Below, piece after piece: positions 21,795-32,261 of a stretch of DNA of 64,000 nt. The DNA is from CAIWHR01 sp963708855 (GTDB lineage Bacteria > Pseudomonadota > Gammaproteobacteria > Burkholderiales > Casimicrobiaceae): NCBI GenBank assembly GCA_963708855.1, contig CAVPUM010000011.1:68294-132293 (forward strand). Reading direction: 5' to 3'. Below the pieces are notes generated by a model. The model ran no database searches and was not told the origin of the DNA. It saw nothing but the letters and a program-made list of their open reading frames with translations. Made by a program: the position numbers and the translations under genes. How positions within the stretch are numbered: position 1 is the stretch's first letter; each line of letters begins with the position of its first letter.

Positions 21795-22178
21795 CTAACG
21801 CCCCTGGCGCAGCGTCTCGCCTATCAGCAGGATCACCGAGAACAGGTTGGCGAGCAGCGCGCCGCCCGACAGCGACACGATCACGGAGATGACTTCGCCG
21901 TTGACCGGGGCTTCGGTGACGTAGAGGCGCCAGACCCAGACCCCGGAGGCCGCCAGCAGCTGGAACGTCGCGACGAGGCTGGTGGCAAGGTGCGTGGCGC
22001 CGAGCTGCGTGCGGTCGCCGAACTTGAGCACCGTGGCGATCAGGTTCACCACCACCGCCGCGAACAGCTCCGTCGGGTGGTGCAGCTCCGGTCGTTCCAG
22101 GTCGCCGATGAAAAAGCCGAAATTCAGCGTGCAGGCGAAGATGATGAAGAAGCCGAAGATGACTTTTTCGAGGTTCAA
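21795..22178 (-). CDS. DUF6394 family membrane protein
   Basis: 127 residues with four hydrophobic helices. The N-terminus NLEKVIFGFFIIFACTLNF and middle ATVLKFGDRTQLGATHLATS match what I recall of DUF6394, a four-helix inner-membrane family of unknown role. I chose a TTG at 22178 because the family begins at this residue and GGAG lies 7 bases upstream; no ATG or GTG fits in frame. It lies just upstream of the potassium channel gene on the same strand (24-base gap), so the two are probably co-transcribed and may act together in ion homeostasis. Confidence 0.7.
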   Translation of the reverse strand: MNLEKVIFGFFIIFACTLNFGFFIGDLERPELHHPTELFAAVVVNLIATVLKFGDRTQLGATHLATSLVATFQLLAASGVWVWRLYVTEAPVNGEVISVIVSLSGGALLANLFSVILLIGETLRQGR

Positions 22179-22409
22179 TGGAGGCTCCGGGACGGCGGCG
22201 ATTCCGAAGGTGAACCCTACCACAGGCGCCGCGGCCGGGGTCGCGGCCCACGGCGGCCGTCCGATCGAGGCGACGTCCGCGAACCTTGCACTGACTCTGC
22301 CATCGCATCGAGACATGGGGAGCACGGGCCAGACGTGACCGGCTGCCGACTTTACTAACTCGACCATCGCATCGAGAATGGGGAGAGACCACGACGATCC
22401 CGATCGACG
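22179..22409. other. Divergent promoter region with short direct repeat
   Basis: 231 bases between the divergent DUF6394 and plsB genes. It has two near-copies of CCATCGCATCGAGA followed by ATGGGGAG, starting at about 22302 and 22364. No convincing promoter boxes were identified. The repeats could be regulator sites shared by the two directions. Confidence 0.35.
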
Positions 22410-24939
22410 ATGACCCACGCCCCGCCCCGTCCGATTGCGCGCCCGCGCGGCCTGGTCCGCCTCGGCAACGTTCTCCTCGCGCTGCTGCGCCGCCTGCTCT
22501 ACCTCGTCGTGCGCACGCGGGTCACGCCGGAGGAGGTCGCGCTGCTTCGCGTCGATCCGCAAGCGGCCGCTCTGCTATGTCCTCCAGGATCGGCATCTGT
22601 CGAGCCTGCTCGTGCTCGAGGAGGAGGCGCCGCGGCTCGGCCTGCCCTCGGCCCTGGCGCCGATCGGACCCGAGTTTCCCGGCGGCGAGCGCGCGGTGTT
22701 CTCGGTCATCCTCAATCGCAATCCGTTGAGCACGCGCACCGCGGAGCCCTCCGTCGACCCTCGCGCAGATGACGGCGGCGCTGCTGCGGGAGCCGGCGCT
22801 CGATGTGCAGCTGATGCCGGTGACGATCCTCTGGGGTCGCTCGCCGGGTTCGCAGGATTCGCTCGTCAAGGCGCTGTTCGCCGACGCGTGGGCGAGCGTG
22901 GGACCGCTGCGCCAGGTCCTGATCATCCTGCTGCACGGCCGACAGACGCGCGTCAGCTTCGGCGAGCCGATCTCGCTGCGCCGGCTGATCGACGAGCGAG
23001 GCCGACGCAGCCACGGCGGTGCGCAAGGCCAATCGCTTCCTGCGCTTCCACTTTCGCCGGATGCGCGAGTCGGCGATCGGCCCGGACCTGTCGCACCGGC
23101 GCAACCTGATCCAGGCGATGGTGGCCTCGGACGCCCTGCAGGAGGCCATCGCGGCGGACGCGGGGCGGCTCGGCATGAGCATGGCGGCGACCGAGGATCG
23201 GGCGCGCAGGTTCGCGTGGGAGATCGCGTCGGACTTCAGCTATCCGGTCGTGCGCGCGATGGAGCTGCTGCTCGGCGCGACTGTGGCGGCGCCTCTACGA
23301 CGGAGTCGAGGTCCATCACGGCGAACGAGCTCGCCAAAGCCGCGCCGGGCAAGGGGCTCGTCTATCTGCCCAACCACCGCAGTCACGTCGATTACCTGCT
23401 GTTGTCGTATCTCGTCCACGCGCAGGGGCTCGCGCCGCCCCACATCGCGGCGGGGGCCAACCTGAATTTCCCGGTCGTGGGCCCGCTGCTGCGGCGCGGC
23501 GGCGCGTTCTTCCTGCGCCGCAGCTTCAAGGGCGAGCCGCTGTACGCCGCGGTGTTCCGCGAGTACCTGCACGCGATGCTGGCGAAGGGATTTCCGATCG
23601 CGTACTTCATCGAGGGCGGCCGCAGCCGCAGCGGACGGACGCTCGCGCCCAAGGGCGGCCTGCTGGGCATGACCGTCGAGAGCTTCATGCGCGAGCATCC
23701 GCGGCCCCTGCTGCTGGTGCCGGTGTACTTCAGCTACGAGAAGCTGCTCGAAGGCCGCACGCTGGTCGCCGAGCTCGAGGGACAGCCGAAGGAGGGCGAG
23801 TCGCTGGGCGCGCTCGTGCGCGTTGCCCGCAATCTCCGGCGCGAGTACGGGAGCGTGCACGTCAATTTCGGCGCGCCGTTGTCGATCGACCAGTTCCTCG
23901 ATCGGGAGGCGCCCGACTGGCACGCGCTGCAAGGCGACGAGCAGCGGGACGCGGCGCGGCGGCTCACGCCGCTGCTCGGACGCGAGATGGCGCAGCGCAT
24001 CAACGTCGGCGGTCGTCATCAATCCGATCAATCTGTTCGCCATGGCCATCGTGCCCAGTCCGCGCCAGGCGCTCGACGAGCGCGGGCTCGCGCAGCAGAT
24101 CGACTGGCTGAAGACGATCGCGTCCCGGCTGCCCTACTCGCCGGACGCCGTGCTCACCGCCCATGACCCGGCGGCGGCGATCGCGCAGGCCCTGAAGCTC
24201 GGCTTTGCCAGCGCGCGTCGCGCATCCGCTGGGGGACGTCATCGCGGTGCCGGACCAGGAAGTGTCCACGGTCAATTACCTGCGCAACAACGTGCTGCAC
24301 GCCTACGCGCTGCCCGCGCTGGTCGCGAACCTGCTGGTCGCCCTGCGCGAAGTCACGCCGGAGCGCGTTGCCGAGTTCGCCGAGGGCGGTCTGCCCTTCC
24401 TGCGCGCGGAGCTGATGCTGCACCACTCCCCGGCGGAGGCGGTCGCGGAGTCGCAAGGCGCGTCGTCGAGCTGTTCGTCGAGATCGGGCTCGCGCGGGCG
24501 AGCCCGGAGGGACAGTGCGGGCCGCGGACCGCTACAGTCCCGAACATGCCGGGCTCGAGCTGCTCGCCCGTTCGCTGCGGCACCTGCTGCGCCGCAACTA
24601 CCTGACGATCGCGCTGCTGACGCGGGCCGGTTCCGGCGCGCTGAAGCGCGAGCGCCTGGAGGAGCTGATGCAGATGCTCACGCAGCGGCTGTCGCTGCTG
24701 TTCGAGTTCGCGCCGCCGGATTTCTACGAGCGCTCGACGTTTGCGTCCTACATCGACACGCTGCTCGAGACGGGCCTCGTCCACGAGGACGCCGACGGGT
24801 CGCTGCACCTGCACGAGCACACGCGGACGTGGGAGCGCTATGTCGAGCGGCTGCTCCCGGCGGACGCCGTGCTCGCCATCCGGCGCGTCGCGGTCGAGCA
24901 GGCGCCGCCGGCGGCCCCGGCGAGCAAAAGCAGGGATAG
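22410..24939 (+). CDS. plsB: Glycerol-3-phosphate 1-O-acyltransferase; many frameshifts
   Basis: About 843 codons, the usual PlsB length. The acyltransferase motif NHRSHVDYLLL (catalytic His and Asp) lies near the middle, followed by GAFFLRRSFKG and FIEGGRSRSGRT, the glycerol-3-phosphate binding motifs. The N-terminal part (DRHLSSLLVLEEEAPRLG) and C-terminal part (STVNYLRNNVLHAYALP) also match. It makes lysophosphatidate at the inner membrane, the first step of phospholipid synthesis. Frame changes near 22560, 22755, 22998, 23283, 23313, 24003, 24215, 24465 and the 3' end are mostly +1. The stop at 24939 is provisional. Confidence 0.88.
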
Positions 24940-24994
24940 GCGCCGGCGCCACCACCGGCGGACGCGACCGCGCGGGCAACGCGCCCGCACGAGG

Positions 24995-27770
24995 CTACCC
25001 GCTGTTGCGCAATCCGGCCGCCAGCCCGTTGATCGTCAGGTGGATGGCCCGCTGCGTGCGCTCGTCGGTCTGCCCCGCGCGATGCCGCCGCAGGAGCTCG
25101 ACCTGCAGGTGGTTGAGCGGATCGAGGTACGGAAAGCGGTTGCGAATGCTGCGCGCGAGCGTCGGATTGTCGTCGAGCAGCGTCCTGTCTGCCGCGTGAT
25201 CGCGAGCACGTGCCGGACCGCGCGCGCGTGCTCGGCGGCGATCCGCCGGAAAATCGAATCCCGCAGCGCGGCGTCGGCAACGAGCTCCGCGTAGCGCGAC
25301 GCGATGGCGAGGTCGGTCTTCGCGAGCACCATCGCCATGTTCGACAGCACGCTGCGAAAGAACGGCCAGCGCGTCTGCATCTCGGCGAGCAGCGCGAGCC
25401 CCGCCTCGGCGCCATGGGGATGCTCGGCGAGCCACGCGTCGACCGCCGCGCCGAAGCCGTACCAGCCCGGCAGCATCAGCCGGCACTGGCCCCAGCTGAA
25501 CACCCACGGAATCGCGCGGAGGTCCTCGATCCGGTTCGATGCCGTGCGCGACGCCGGCCGGCTGCCGATGTTGAGGCCGGCGATTTCCGCGATCGGCGTC
25601 GCCGCGCGGAAGTAGTCGACGAATCCCGGCGTCTCGTAGACGAGCCCGCGGTAGGCCGCGTGGGCATGCGCCGAGAGCGCATCCATCGCGCCGTAGTAGA
25701 TCGCGGCCCGGTCCTCGAGCCGCTCGCCGTCGATCACGCTCGCCTCGAGCGTCGCCGCGACGAGCGTCTCCAGGTTGCGCCGGCCGAGATCGGGATCGGA
25801 GTACTTGCTGGCGATGATCTCGCCCTGCTCGGTGATGCGCAGGCCGCCGGTGACGCTGCCGGCCGGCTGCGCGAGGATCGCCTCGAAGCTCGGGCCGCCG
25901 CCGCGCCCGACCGTGCCGCCGCGGCCGTGAAAGAGCCGCAGCTTGACGCCGTGGTCGCGAAACGCGTCGACCAGCGCGAGCTCCGCGCGGTAGAGCGCCC
26001 AGTTGGCGGTCAGGTAGCCGCCGTCCTTGTTGCTGTCCGAGTAGCCGAGCATCACCTCCTGCCATCGGTGCCGGCCTTCGAGCCAGCGGCGGTAGCGCGG
26101 CAGCGCGAAGGCGTCGCGCATGATCGCCGCCGAGCGATCGAGGTCGTCGATGGTCTCGAACAGCGGCACGATGTTGACCGCGAGCGCGTCGCCCTGCAGC
26201 AGCCCGGCCTCCTTGAGCAGGATCGCGACTTCGAGCAGGTCGGAGACCGACTGGCACTTCGAGATCACGTAGTTCGGCAGCGCCGCCGCCCCGAAGCGGC
26301 GATGGATGTCGGCGGCGACGTCGAGCACCGCCAGCTCGGAGCGGGCGCGATCCGAATACGCGAGGTGCGGCGAGTGCAGCAGGCGCGGGCTCGCGAGCTC
26401 GGCATCGAGCAGCGCGATGCGCTCCGGCTCCGGCAGCGCCGCGTAGTCATCGGTGACGCCGGCGCGCGCGAGGAGCTCGGCGATCACCGCCTCGTGCACG
26501 TCGGCGTTCTGGCGCAGGTCGAGCACCGCAAGGTGGAAGCCGAAGACCTCGACCGCGCGAATCAGCGGCGCGAGGCGCCCCGCGGCGAGCGGCGCCGCGC
26601 CGTGCGTGGCGAGCGATGCCTCGATCGTGCGCAATTCGGCGAGGAGCTCGCCCGGCGTCGCATACGGCGGCAGGTCGGCATGCGGCGCGCGCGGCGGAAC
26701 GTAGCCGGCGAGGGCCCCGGCCGTCGCGGCGACGCGCGCGTAGATGCCGATCAGCGCCTGACGGTACGGCTCGTCGCCGCGATGCGGGTTCTCGTCGTGC
26801 GCCGTCGCCGCCAGCCGCAGCAGGTCGGCGGTGGGCGTGACGAGGCGCGTGGAGAGGGAAAGCTCGCCGCCCGAGCCGGTGGATTTCCTCGAGATAGTGC
26901 GCGAAGGCGACCGTGGCCTGCGCATGGATCGCGTAGGAGAGCGTCGCGCCGTTGACCAGCGGATTGCCGTCGCGGTCGCCGCCGATCCACGAGCCCAGGC
27001 GCAGGAACGGCGGCAGCACGAAGTCGCGCTCGAGGCCGAACTGCGCGTGCAGCCGCGCCGCGAGCGCCAGATAGAACTTCGGCACCTCGGCGAGAAACGT
27101 GTACCGGTAGTAGGCGAGGCCGTTCTCGATCTCGTCCTCGACCCTGAGCTTCGAGAGCCGGATCATCGCCGTCTGCCACAGCGCCAGCACCTGCCGGTAG
27201 AGTCCCGCTTCGAACTCGGCGGCCTCGTCGGGGGTGAGCTCCACGCGGTCGCGCCACTGCAGCAGGCGCGCGATCTCGCGCTCGCAGTCGAGGATGCTCT
27301 TGCGCTGCACTTCGGTCGGATGCGCGGTCAGCACCGGGCTCACCAGCGCATCGGCGAACCAGGCCGCCACCGTCGGCCCGTCGACGCCGTGCGCGGCGAC
27401 GCAATCGAGCGCATCGGCGATGCTGCCGCGCTGCGGCGGCGAGCCCGCGAGCGCGTGCGTCCGGCGGCGCCGGTTCTGGTGGACGTCCTCGGCGATGTTG
27501 GCGAGTTGCGAGAAGTAGCTGAACGCGCGGACGACGTCGAGCGTCGGCGCGATCGGCAGGTCGTTCAGCAGCGCGGCGAGCTCCGCCTTCACCGCCGGGC
27601 GCGTCGGCGTCGCCCGCGCGGCGGAAGCGGACCGCGGTCTGCCGGATCGCCTCGATCCGCGCGAAGCCGGCCTCGCCGGTCTGCGCCCGCAGCACGTCGC
27701 CCAGCAGGCGGCCGAGCAGGCGCGTGTCCTCGCGCAGCGGCAGGTCCTTGTCGGCGTCGGTGGTGTTCAG
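24995..27770 (-). CDS. ppc: Phosphoenolpyruvate carboxylase; frameshifted
   Basis: About 925 codons, normal for PEPC. The catalytic VLTAHPTEVQRKS is near residue 150, GSWIGGDRDGNP near 260, LGYSDSNKDGGYLTA near 570 and FHGRGGTVGRGGGP near 615; it ends RNSG as the family does. It carboxylates PEP to oxaloacetate, replenishing the TCA cycle. Frame changes occur near 27598, 26890 and 25150. The first sensible codon after a strong AAGGAGG (27777-27783) is a CTG at 27770 (LNTTDADKDLPLRED), where homologues would have ATG; either a rare start or a base error. Confidence 0.92.
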
Positions 27771-27786
27771 GCGAGCCTCCTTCGGG

Positions 27787-29457
27787 TCAGCGCTGCTTCG
27801 TCCGCCACTCCGGATGAACGAAGACCGGAACGTCGGCCGGCGGCAGCGGCGTCTTGCCGAGAATGATGTCGGCCGCCTTCTCGCCGATCATGATCGTCGG
27901 CGCGTTGAGGTTGCCGCTCACCACGGCCGGCATGACCGACGCGTCGACGACGCGCAGGCCCTCGGTGCCGCGCACGCGCAGGCTGCCGTCGACCACCGCC
28001 AGCGGATCGTCGTCCGCGCCCATCCGGCACGAGCACGACGGATGGTAGGCGCTCTCGGCCTTGCGCCGGATGTGGGCGTCGATTTCGGCGTCGGTCGTGA
28101 CCGCGGGACCGGGTGACAGCTCGGCGCCGCGGTACGGATCGAACGCCTTCTGCGCGAAGATCTCGCGCGTGAGCCTGATCGGCGTCGCGGAATTCGCGCC
28201 GATCGCCTTCGGTCGCGAGGTAGTTGAACAGGATGCGCGGCGGCTCCCGCGGATTCGCCGACGCGAGCGTGATCGCGCCGCGCGAGGTCGGGCGCATCGG
28301 GCCCACGTGCGCCTGGAAGCCGTGCTGGTCGACCTTCTCCCTGCCGTCGTAGGTGATCGCGATCGGCAGGAAGTGGTATTGCAGGTCCGGGTGCTGCACG
28401 CCGGCGCGGCTGCGGATGAAGCCGCCGGACTCGAAGTGATTGGTCGCGCCGAGGCCCGTCCGGAACAGCAGCCATTCGACGCCGATGGCGCCCTTGGCGA
28501 CGAGGTTCTGCGTCGAATGGAGCGTGATCGGCTGCGTGCACGCGTGCTGCACGTAGGTTTCGATGTGGTCCTGCAGGTTCGCGCCGACGCCGGGAACGTG
28601 CGCCACCGGCGCGATGCCGAGCTGCTTCAGCGCGTCGGCGTCGCCGATGCCGGACAGCATCAGGATCTGCGGCGAATTGATCGCGCCGCCGGAGACGATG
28701 ACTTCGCGGCGCGCGCGCATCCGGACGAGCCGGCCGTTGTGCAGGTACTCGACGCCGACGGCGCGCGTGCCCTCGAACAGGATGCGGGTGACCAGGCACC
28801 GCGGCTCGACGCGCAGATTCGCGCGCGCCCGGGCCGGTCGCAGGTAGGCCATCGCGGCGCTCCAGCGGCGGCCCCGGTAGGTCGTCATGTCCATCGGACC
28901 GAGGCCTTCCTGCCGGTAGCCGTTCATGTCGTCGGTCTCCGCGTACCCGGCCTGCCGTCCCGCGTCGATGAACGCGCGATAGAGCGGATTCTTCATCGCG
29001 CCCGTGGTGACGTAGAGCGGGCCGCTGCCGCCGCGATAGTCGTCGGCGCCCTTGCAGCCGCGTTTCCGCGCGCTTGAAATAGGGCAGGCAGTGCGCGTAC
29101 GACCAATGCTCGAGGCCCCTGGCGGCGGCCCAGCCGTCGTAGTCGAGCGCGTGGCCGCGGATGTAGACCATGCCGTTGATCGACGACGAGCCGCCGAGCA
29201 CGCGGCCGCGCGGGCACGACGATGCGGCGCCCGTCCATGTGCGGCTCGGGCTCCGTCGCGTAGGCCCAGTTGAAGGTGTCGCCGGCGAGCGGGTAGGCGA
29301 ACGCCGACGGCATGTGGATGAAGATGCTGCAATCCGGCGGGCCGGCCTCGAGCAGCAGGACGTCGATCTCCGGCGCTTCGGTCAACCGGTTCGCGAGCAC
29401 GCATCCGGCCGACCCCGCGCCGACGATGATGTAGTCGAATTCGTTCCGGGAGGTCAT
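27787..29457 (-). CDS. betA: GMC-family oxidoreductase, choline dehydrogenase-like; frameshifted
   Basis: About 556 codons. The FAD-binding N-terminus is DYIIVGAGSAGCVLANRL, the GMC signatures are LGGSSSINGMVYIRG and SGGAINSPQILMLSGIG, and the active-site region YHPSCSCRMG resembles choline dehydrogenase (BetA). The reaction would be choline to betaine aldehyde at the inner membrane. Frame changes near 29225, 29060 and 28210. It is divergent from the GbdR-like regulator and sarcosine oxidase genes, supporting choline/betaine catabolism, but other alcohols are possible substrates, so the symbol is provisional. Confidence 0.8.
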
Positions 29458-29532
29458 CGCGAAGCAAGGCTGTGGTCGAACAACCGGTGATCGTACACCG
29501 CCAGGCGTCGGGCTCCTGCCGTTCGGCCCGGT

Positions 29533-29565
29533 TTTGTCTGGACAGCGACGTCGCAATTTGACAAA
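29533..29565. promoter_or_regulatory. Nested inverted repeat between betA-like and GbdR-like genes
   Basis: TTTGTC at 29533-29538 and GACAAA at 29560-29565 are inverted copies, and the perfect palindrome GCGACGTCGC (29545-29554) sits at their centre. A TTGACA lies at 29558-29563. The position in the only divergent gap of the choline/sarcosine cluster makes this a candidate operator for the adjacent AraC-type regulator. This is inference; no consensus was matched. Confidence 0.4.
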
Positions 29566-29666
29566 CTGCTGTCGTCGACGCGTACGGCTCCTCGAGTCCT
29601 CTCGCCCATGATCATCCCGATTGCGAACCGTCGCGGCGGCGGACATTTTTCGAGCGGAGGCGCGCT

Positions 29667-30709
29667 TTGACCCGCCGCCGCGCGATCGCAACCGGACGCG
29701 CCGCCGCGCGCCTGCCGGAGCGCGAAGCGTTCGGACCGGCTCGCCACGCGCCACCGGTTCGGCTTTCTCACCTTGCCCCGCTACTCGATGATCGCGCTCA
29801 CGAGCGCCGTCGAGCCGCTGCGGATGGCCAACCGCCTTTGCGACGAGGACGTCTACGCGTGGTCGATCGTCAGCCTCGACGGGGCGCCCGTCGCCGCGAG
29901 CAACGGCCTCGCGCTCGTCGCCGACGGTGTCGCTCGGCGCGATGGGGCCGGTCGACGTCGTGTTCGTCTGCGGCGGCGTCGACGTCCAGCGCGCGGTGTC
30001 CCGGGATCTCCTCTCCGCGCTGCGCCGGCTCGCGCAGCGAACGCGTCGCCCTGGGCTCGCTGTGCACCGGCGGCTACGCGCTCGCCAAGGCGGGACTGCT
30101 CGACAAGTACCGCGCCGCGATCCACTGGGAGAACATGTCGGCGCTGCGCGAGGAGTTCCCGCGGATCGACTTCACCGAGCAGCTCTTCGCGATCGACCGC
30201 GACCGCTACACGTGCTCGGGCGGCATCGCGCCGCTCGACCTGATGCTCAACCTGATCAAGGACGACCTCGGGCGGGACATCGCGCCGCTGATCTCGGAGC
30301 AGTTCATCCTCGACCGCATCCGCAACGACCGCGACCGCCAGCACATTCCGCTGCAGGCGCAGGTCGGCGTCTTCCACGAGCGCCTGATCAAGGCGGCCGC
30401 GCTGATGGAGGCCAACATCGAGGAGCCGATGTCGCTCGATGCGCTCGCGGCGTCGATCGGCGTGTCGCGCCGCCAGATCGAGCGCCTCTTCAAGCGGCAT
30501 CTCGACCGGGCGCCGACGAAGTACTACCTGGAGCTGCGGCTGCGCCGCGCGCGCGAGCTGCTGCTGCAGACGTCGATGTCGATCATGGACATCACCACGG
30601 CCTGCGGCTTCCAGTCGCCGCCGCACTTTTCCAAGTGCTACCGCAACGCGTTCGGGTATCCGCCGAGCGCCGAGCGGCAGACGACCCGCGCGAGGGAACG
30701 CATCCATGA
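29667..30709 (+). CDS. GlxA/GbdR-type AraC-family regulator; frameshifted
   Basis: About 347 codons. The N-terminal DJ-1/PfpI-like domain (SAVEPLRMANRL, LGSLCTGGYALAKAGLLDK, SGGIAPLDLMLNLI) is followed by two AraC helix-turn-helix motifs (MSLDALAASIGVSRRQIERL, then SIMDITTACGFQSPPHFSK). This architecture is that of GbdR, which senses glycine betaine/dimethylglycine and activates their catabolism. TTG at 29667 has GGAGG 6 bases upstream. Frame changes near 29755, 29930, 30040 and the extreme 3' end. The probable stop overlaps the soxB start (ATGA). Confidence 0.82.
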
Positions 30710-31959
30710 GCCGCTATTCGCTCGCCAGTCTGGTGCGCAACGGGCTCTCGTACCACGAGAACTGGCAGGCCGCGTGGCGCAGCCCCGAGCCCCGGGCGGA
30801 GTACGACGTCGTCATCGTCGGCGGCGGCGGACACGGGCTCGCCACCGCCTACTACCTCGCCAAGGAGCACGGCATCACCAACGTCGCCGTGCTGGAGAAG
30901 GGCTGGATCGGCGGCGGCAACACCGGCCGCAACACGACGATCGTGCGCTCGAACTACCTGTGGGACGAAGCGACGCACCTCTACGAAAAGTCGATGCGGC
31001 TCTGGGAGGGCCTCGCGCAGGACCTCAACTACAACGTGATGTTCAGCCAGCGCGGCGTGCTGAACCTCGGCCACACGCTGCAGGACATGCGCGACATCGC
31101 GCGCCGCGTGAACGCCAACCGGCTGAACGGCGTCGACGGCGAGCTGCTCGACGCGGCGCAGGTGAAGGCGATGGTGCCGATCATCAACGACTCGCCGCGC
31201 GCGCGCTACCCGATCCTCGGCGCGTCGCTGCAGCGGCGCGGCGGCGTCGCGCGGCACGACGCGGTGGCGTGGGGTTTCGCCCGCGGCGCCGACGCGCGCG
31301 GCGTCGACATCCTGCAGAACTGCGAGGTCACCGGCATCCGCCGCGAGGGCGCGCAGGTGGTCGGGCGTCGAGACGAGCCGCGGCTTCATCAAGGCGCGCA
31401 AGGTCGGCGTCGTCGCCGCGGGCAACTCCAGCGTGCTCGCCGCGATGGTCGGATCTGCGCCTGCCGATCGAGAGCCATCCGCTGCAGGCGCTGGTGTCGG
31501 AGCCGATCAAGCCCGTGCTGCACACGGTGGTGATGTCGGGCGCCGTCCACGGCTACATCAGCCAGTCGGACAAGGGCGACCTCGTGATCGGCGCCGGCAT
31601 CGACGCCTACACCGGCTACGGCCAGCGCGGCAGCTTCCCCGTCATCGAAAGCACGCTCGCGGCCATCGTCGAGCTGTTTCCGATCTTCAGCCGCGTGCGC
31701 ATGAACCGCCAGTGGGGCGGCATCGTCGACGTCTGCCCCGACGCCTGTCCCATCATCGGGTTGACACCCGGTCAAGGGCCTCTATTTCAACTGCGGCTGG
31801 GGCACGGGCGGCTTCAAGGCCACGCCCGGATCGGGCTGGGTGTTCGCGCACACGATCGCGCAGGACCGGCCGCACGAGCTCAACGCCGCGTTCTCCATCG
31901 ACCGGTTCTTCACCGGTCGCCTGATCGACGAGCACGGCGCGGCCGCGGTCGCGCATTGA
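30706..31959 (+). CDS. soxB: Sarcosine oxidase subunit beta; frameshifted
   Basis: About 417 codons. MSRYSLASLVRNGLSYHENW is the standard SoxB start, followed by the FAD-binding VVIVGGGGHGLATAYYLAK near residue 32 and GWIGGGNTGRNTTIVRSNY. The C-terminus FNCGWGTGGFKATPGSGW completes the subunit. It oxidises sarcosine to glycine in the heterotetramer, with the methyl carbon passed to SoxA for transfer to tetrahydrofolate. Frame changes near 31362, 31449 and 31775 are each corrected by deleting one extra G. First gene of soxBDAG. Confidence 0.93.
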
Positions 31960-31979
31960 ACGCAGCGGACGCGCCGACG

Positions 31980-32261
31980 ATGCTGCTGATCGAATGTCCC
32001 TGGTGCGGCCCGCGCGAGCAGAGCGAGTTCTCCTACGGCGGCGAGGCGCACATCGCGCGGCCGGCCGACACCGACGCGCTGACCGACGCGCAATGGGGCG
32101 ATTACCTGTTCATGCGCAAGAACCCGCGCGGCGCGCACCTCGAGCAGTGGCTGCACGCGTTCGGCTGCCGGCGGTGGTTCAACGTGCGGCGCGACACCGT
32201 CACCTATCGCATCACCGCGGTGTACAAGCCGGGGGATGCTCGCGCCGGAGGCAGCGCATGA
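31980..32261 (+). CDS. soxD: Sarcosine oxidase subunit delta
   Basis: 93 residues, intact. MLLIECPWCGPREQSEFSYG carries two of the Cys residues of the zinc site, and WLHAFGCRRWFNVRRDT is the conserved C-terminal half. It is the small zinc-binding subunit of heterotetrameric sarcosine oxidase. The stop overlaps the soxA start (ATGA), so translation is coupled. Confidence 0.94.
   Translation: MLLIECPWCGPREQSEFSYGGEAHIARPADTDALTDAQWGDYLFMRKNPRGAHLEQWLHAFGCRRWFNVRRDTVTYRITAVYKPGDARAGGSA

Noticed and set aside
25210..26955. 581-codon plus-strand frame
   Set aside because: Antisense to PEP carboxylase; no homology-like motif, only charge-rich sequence.
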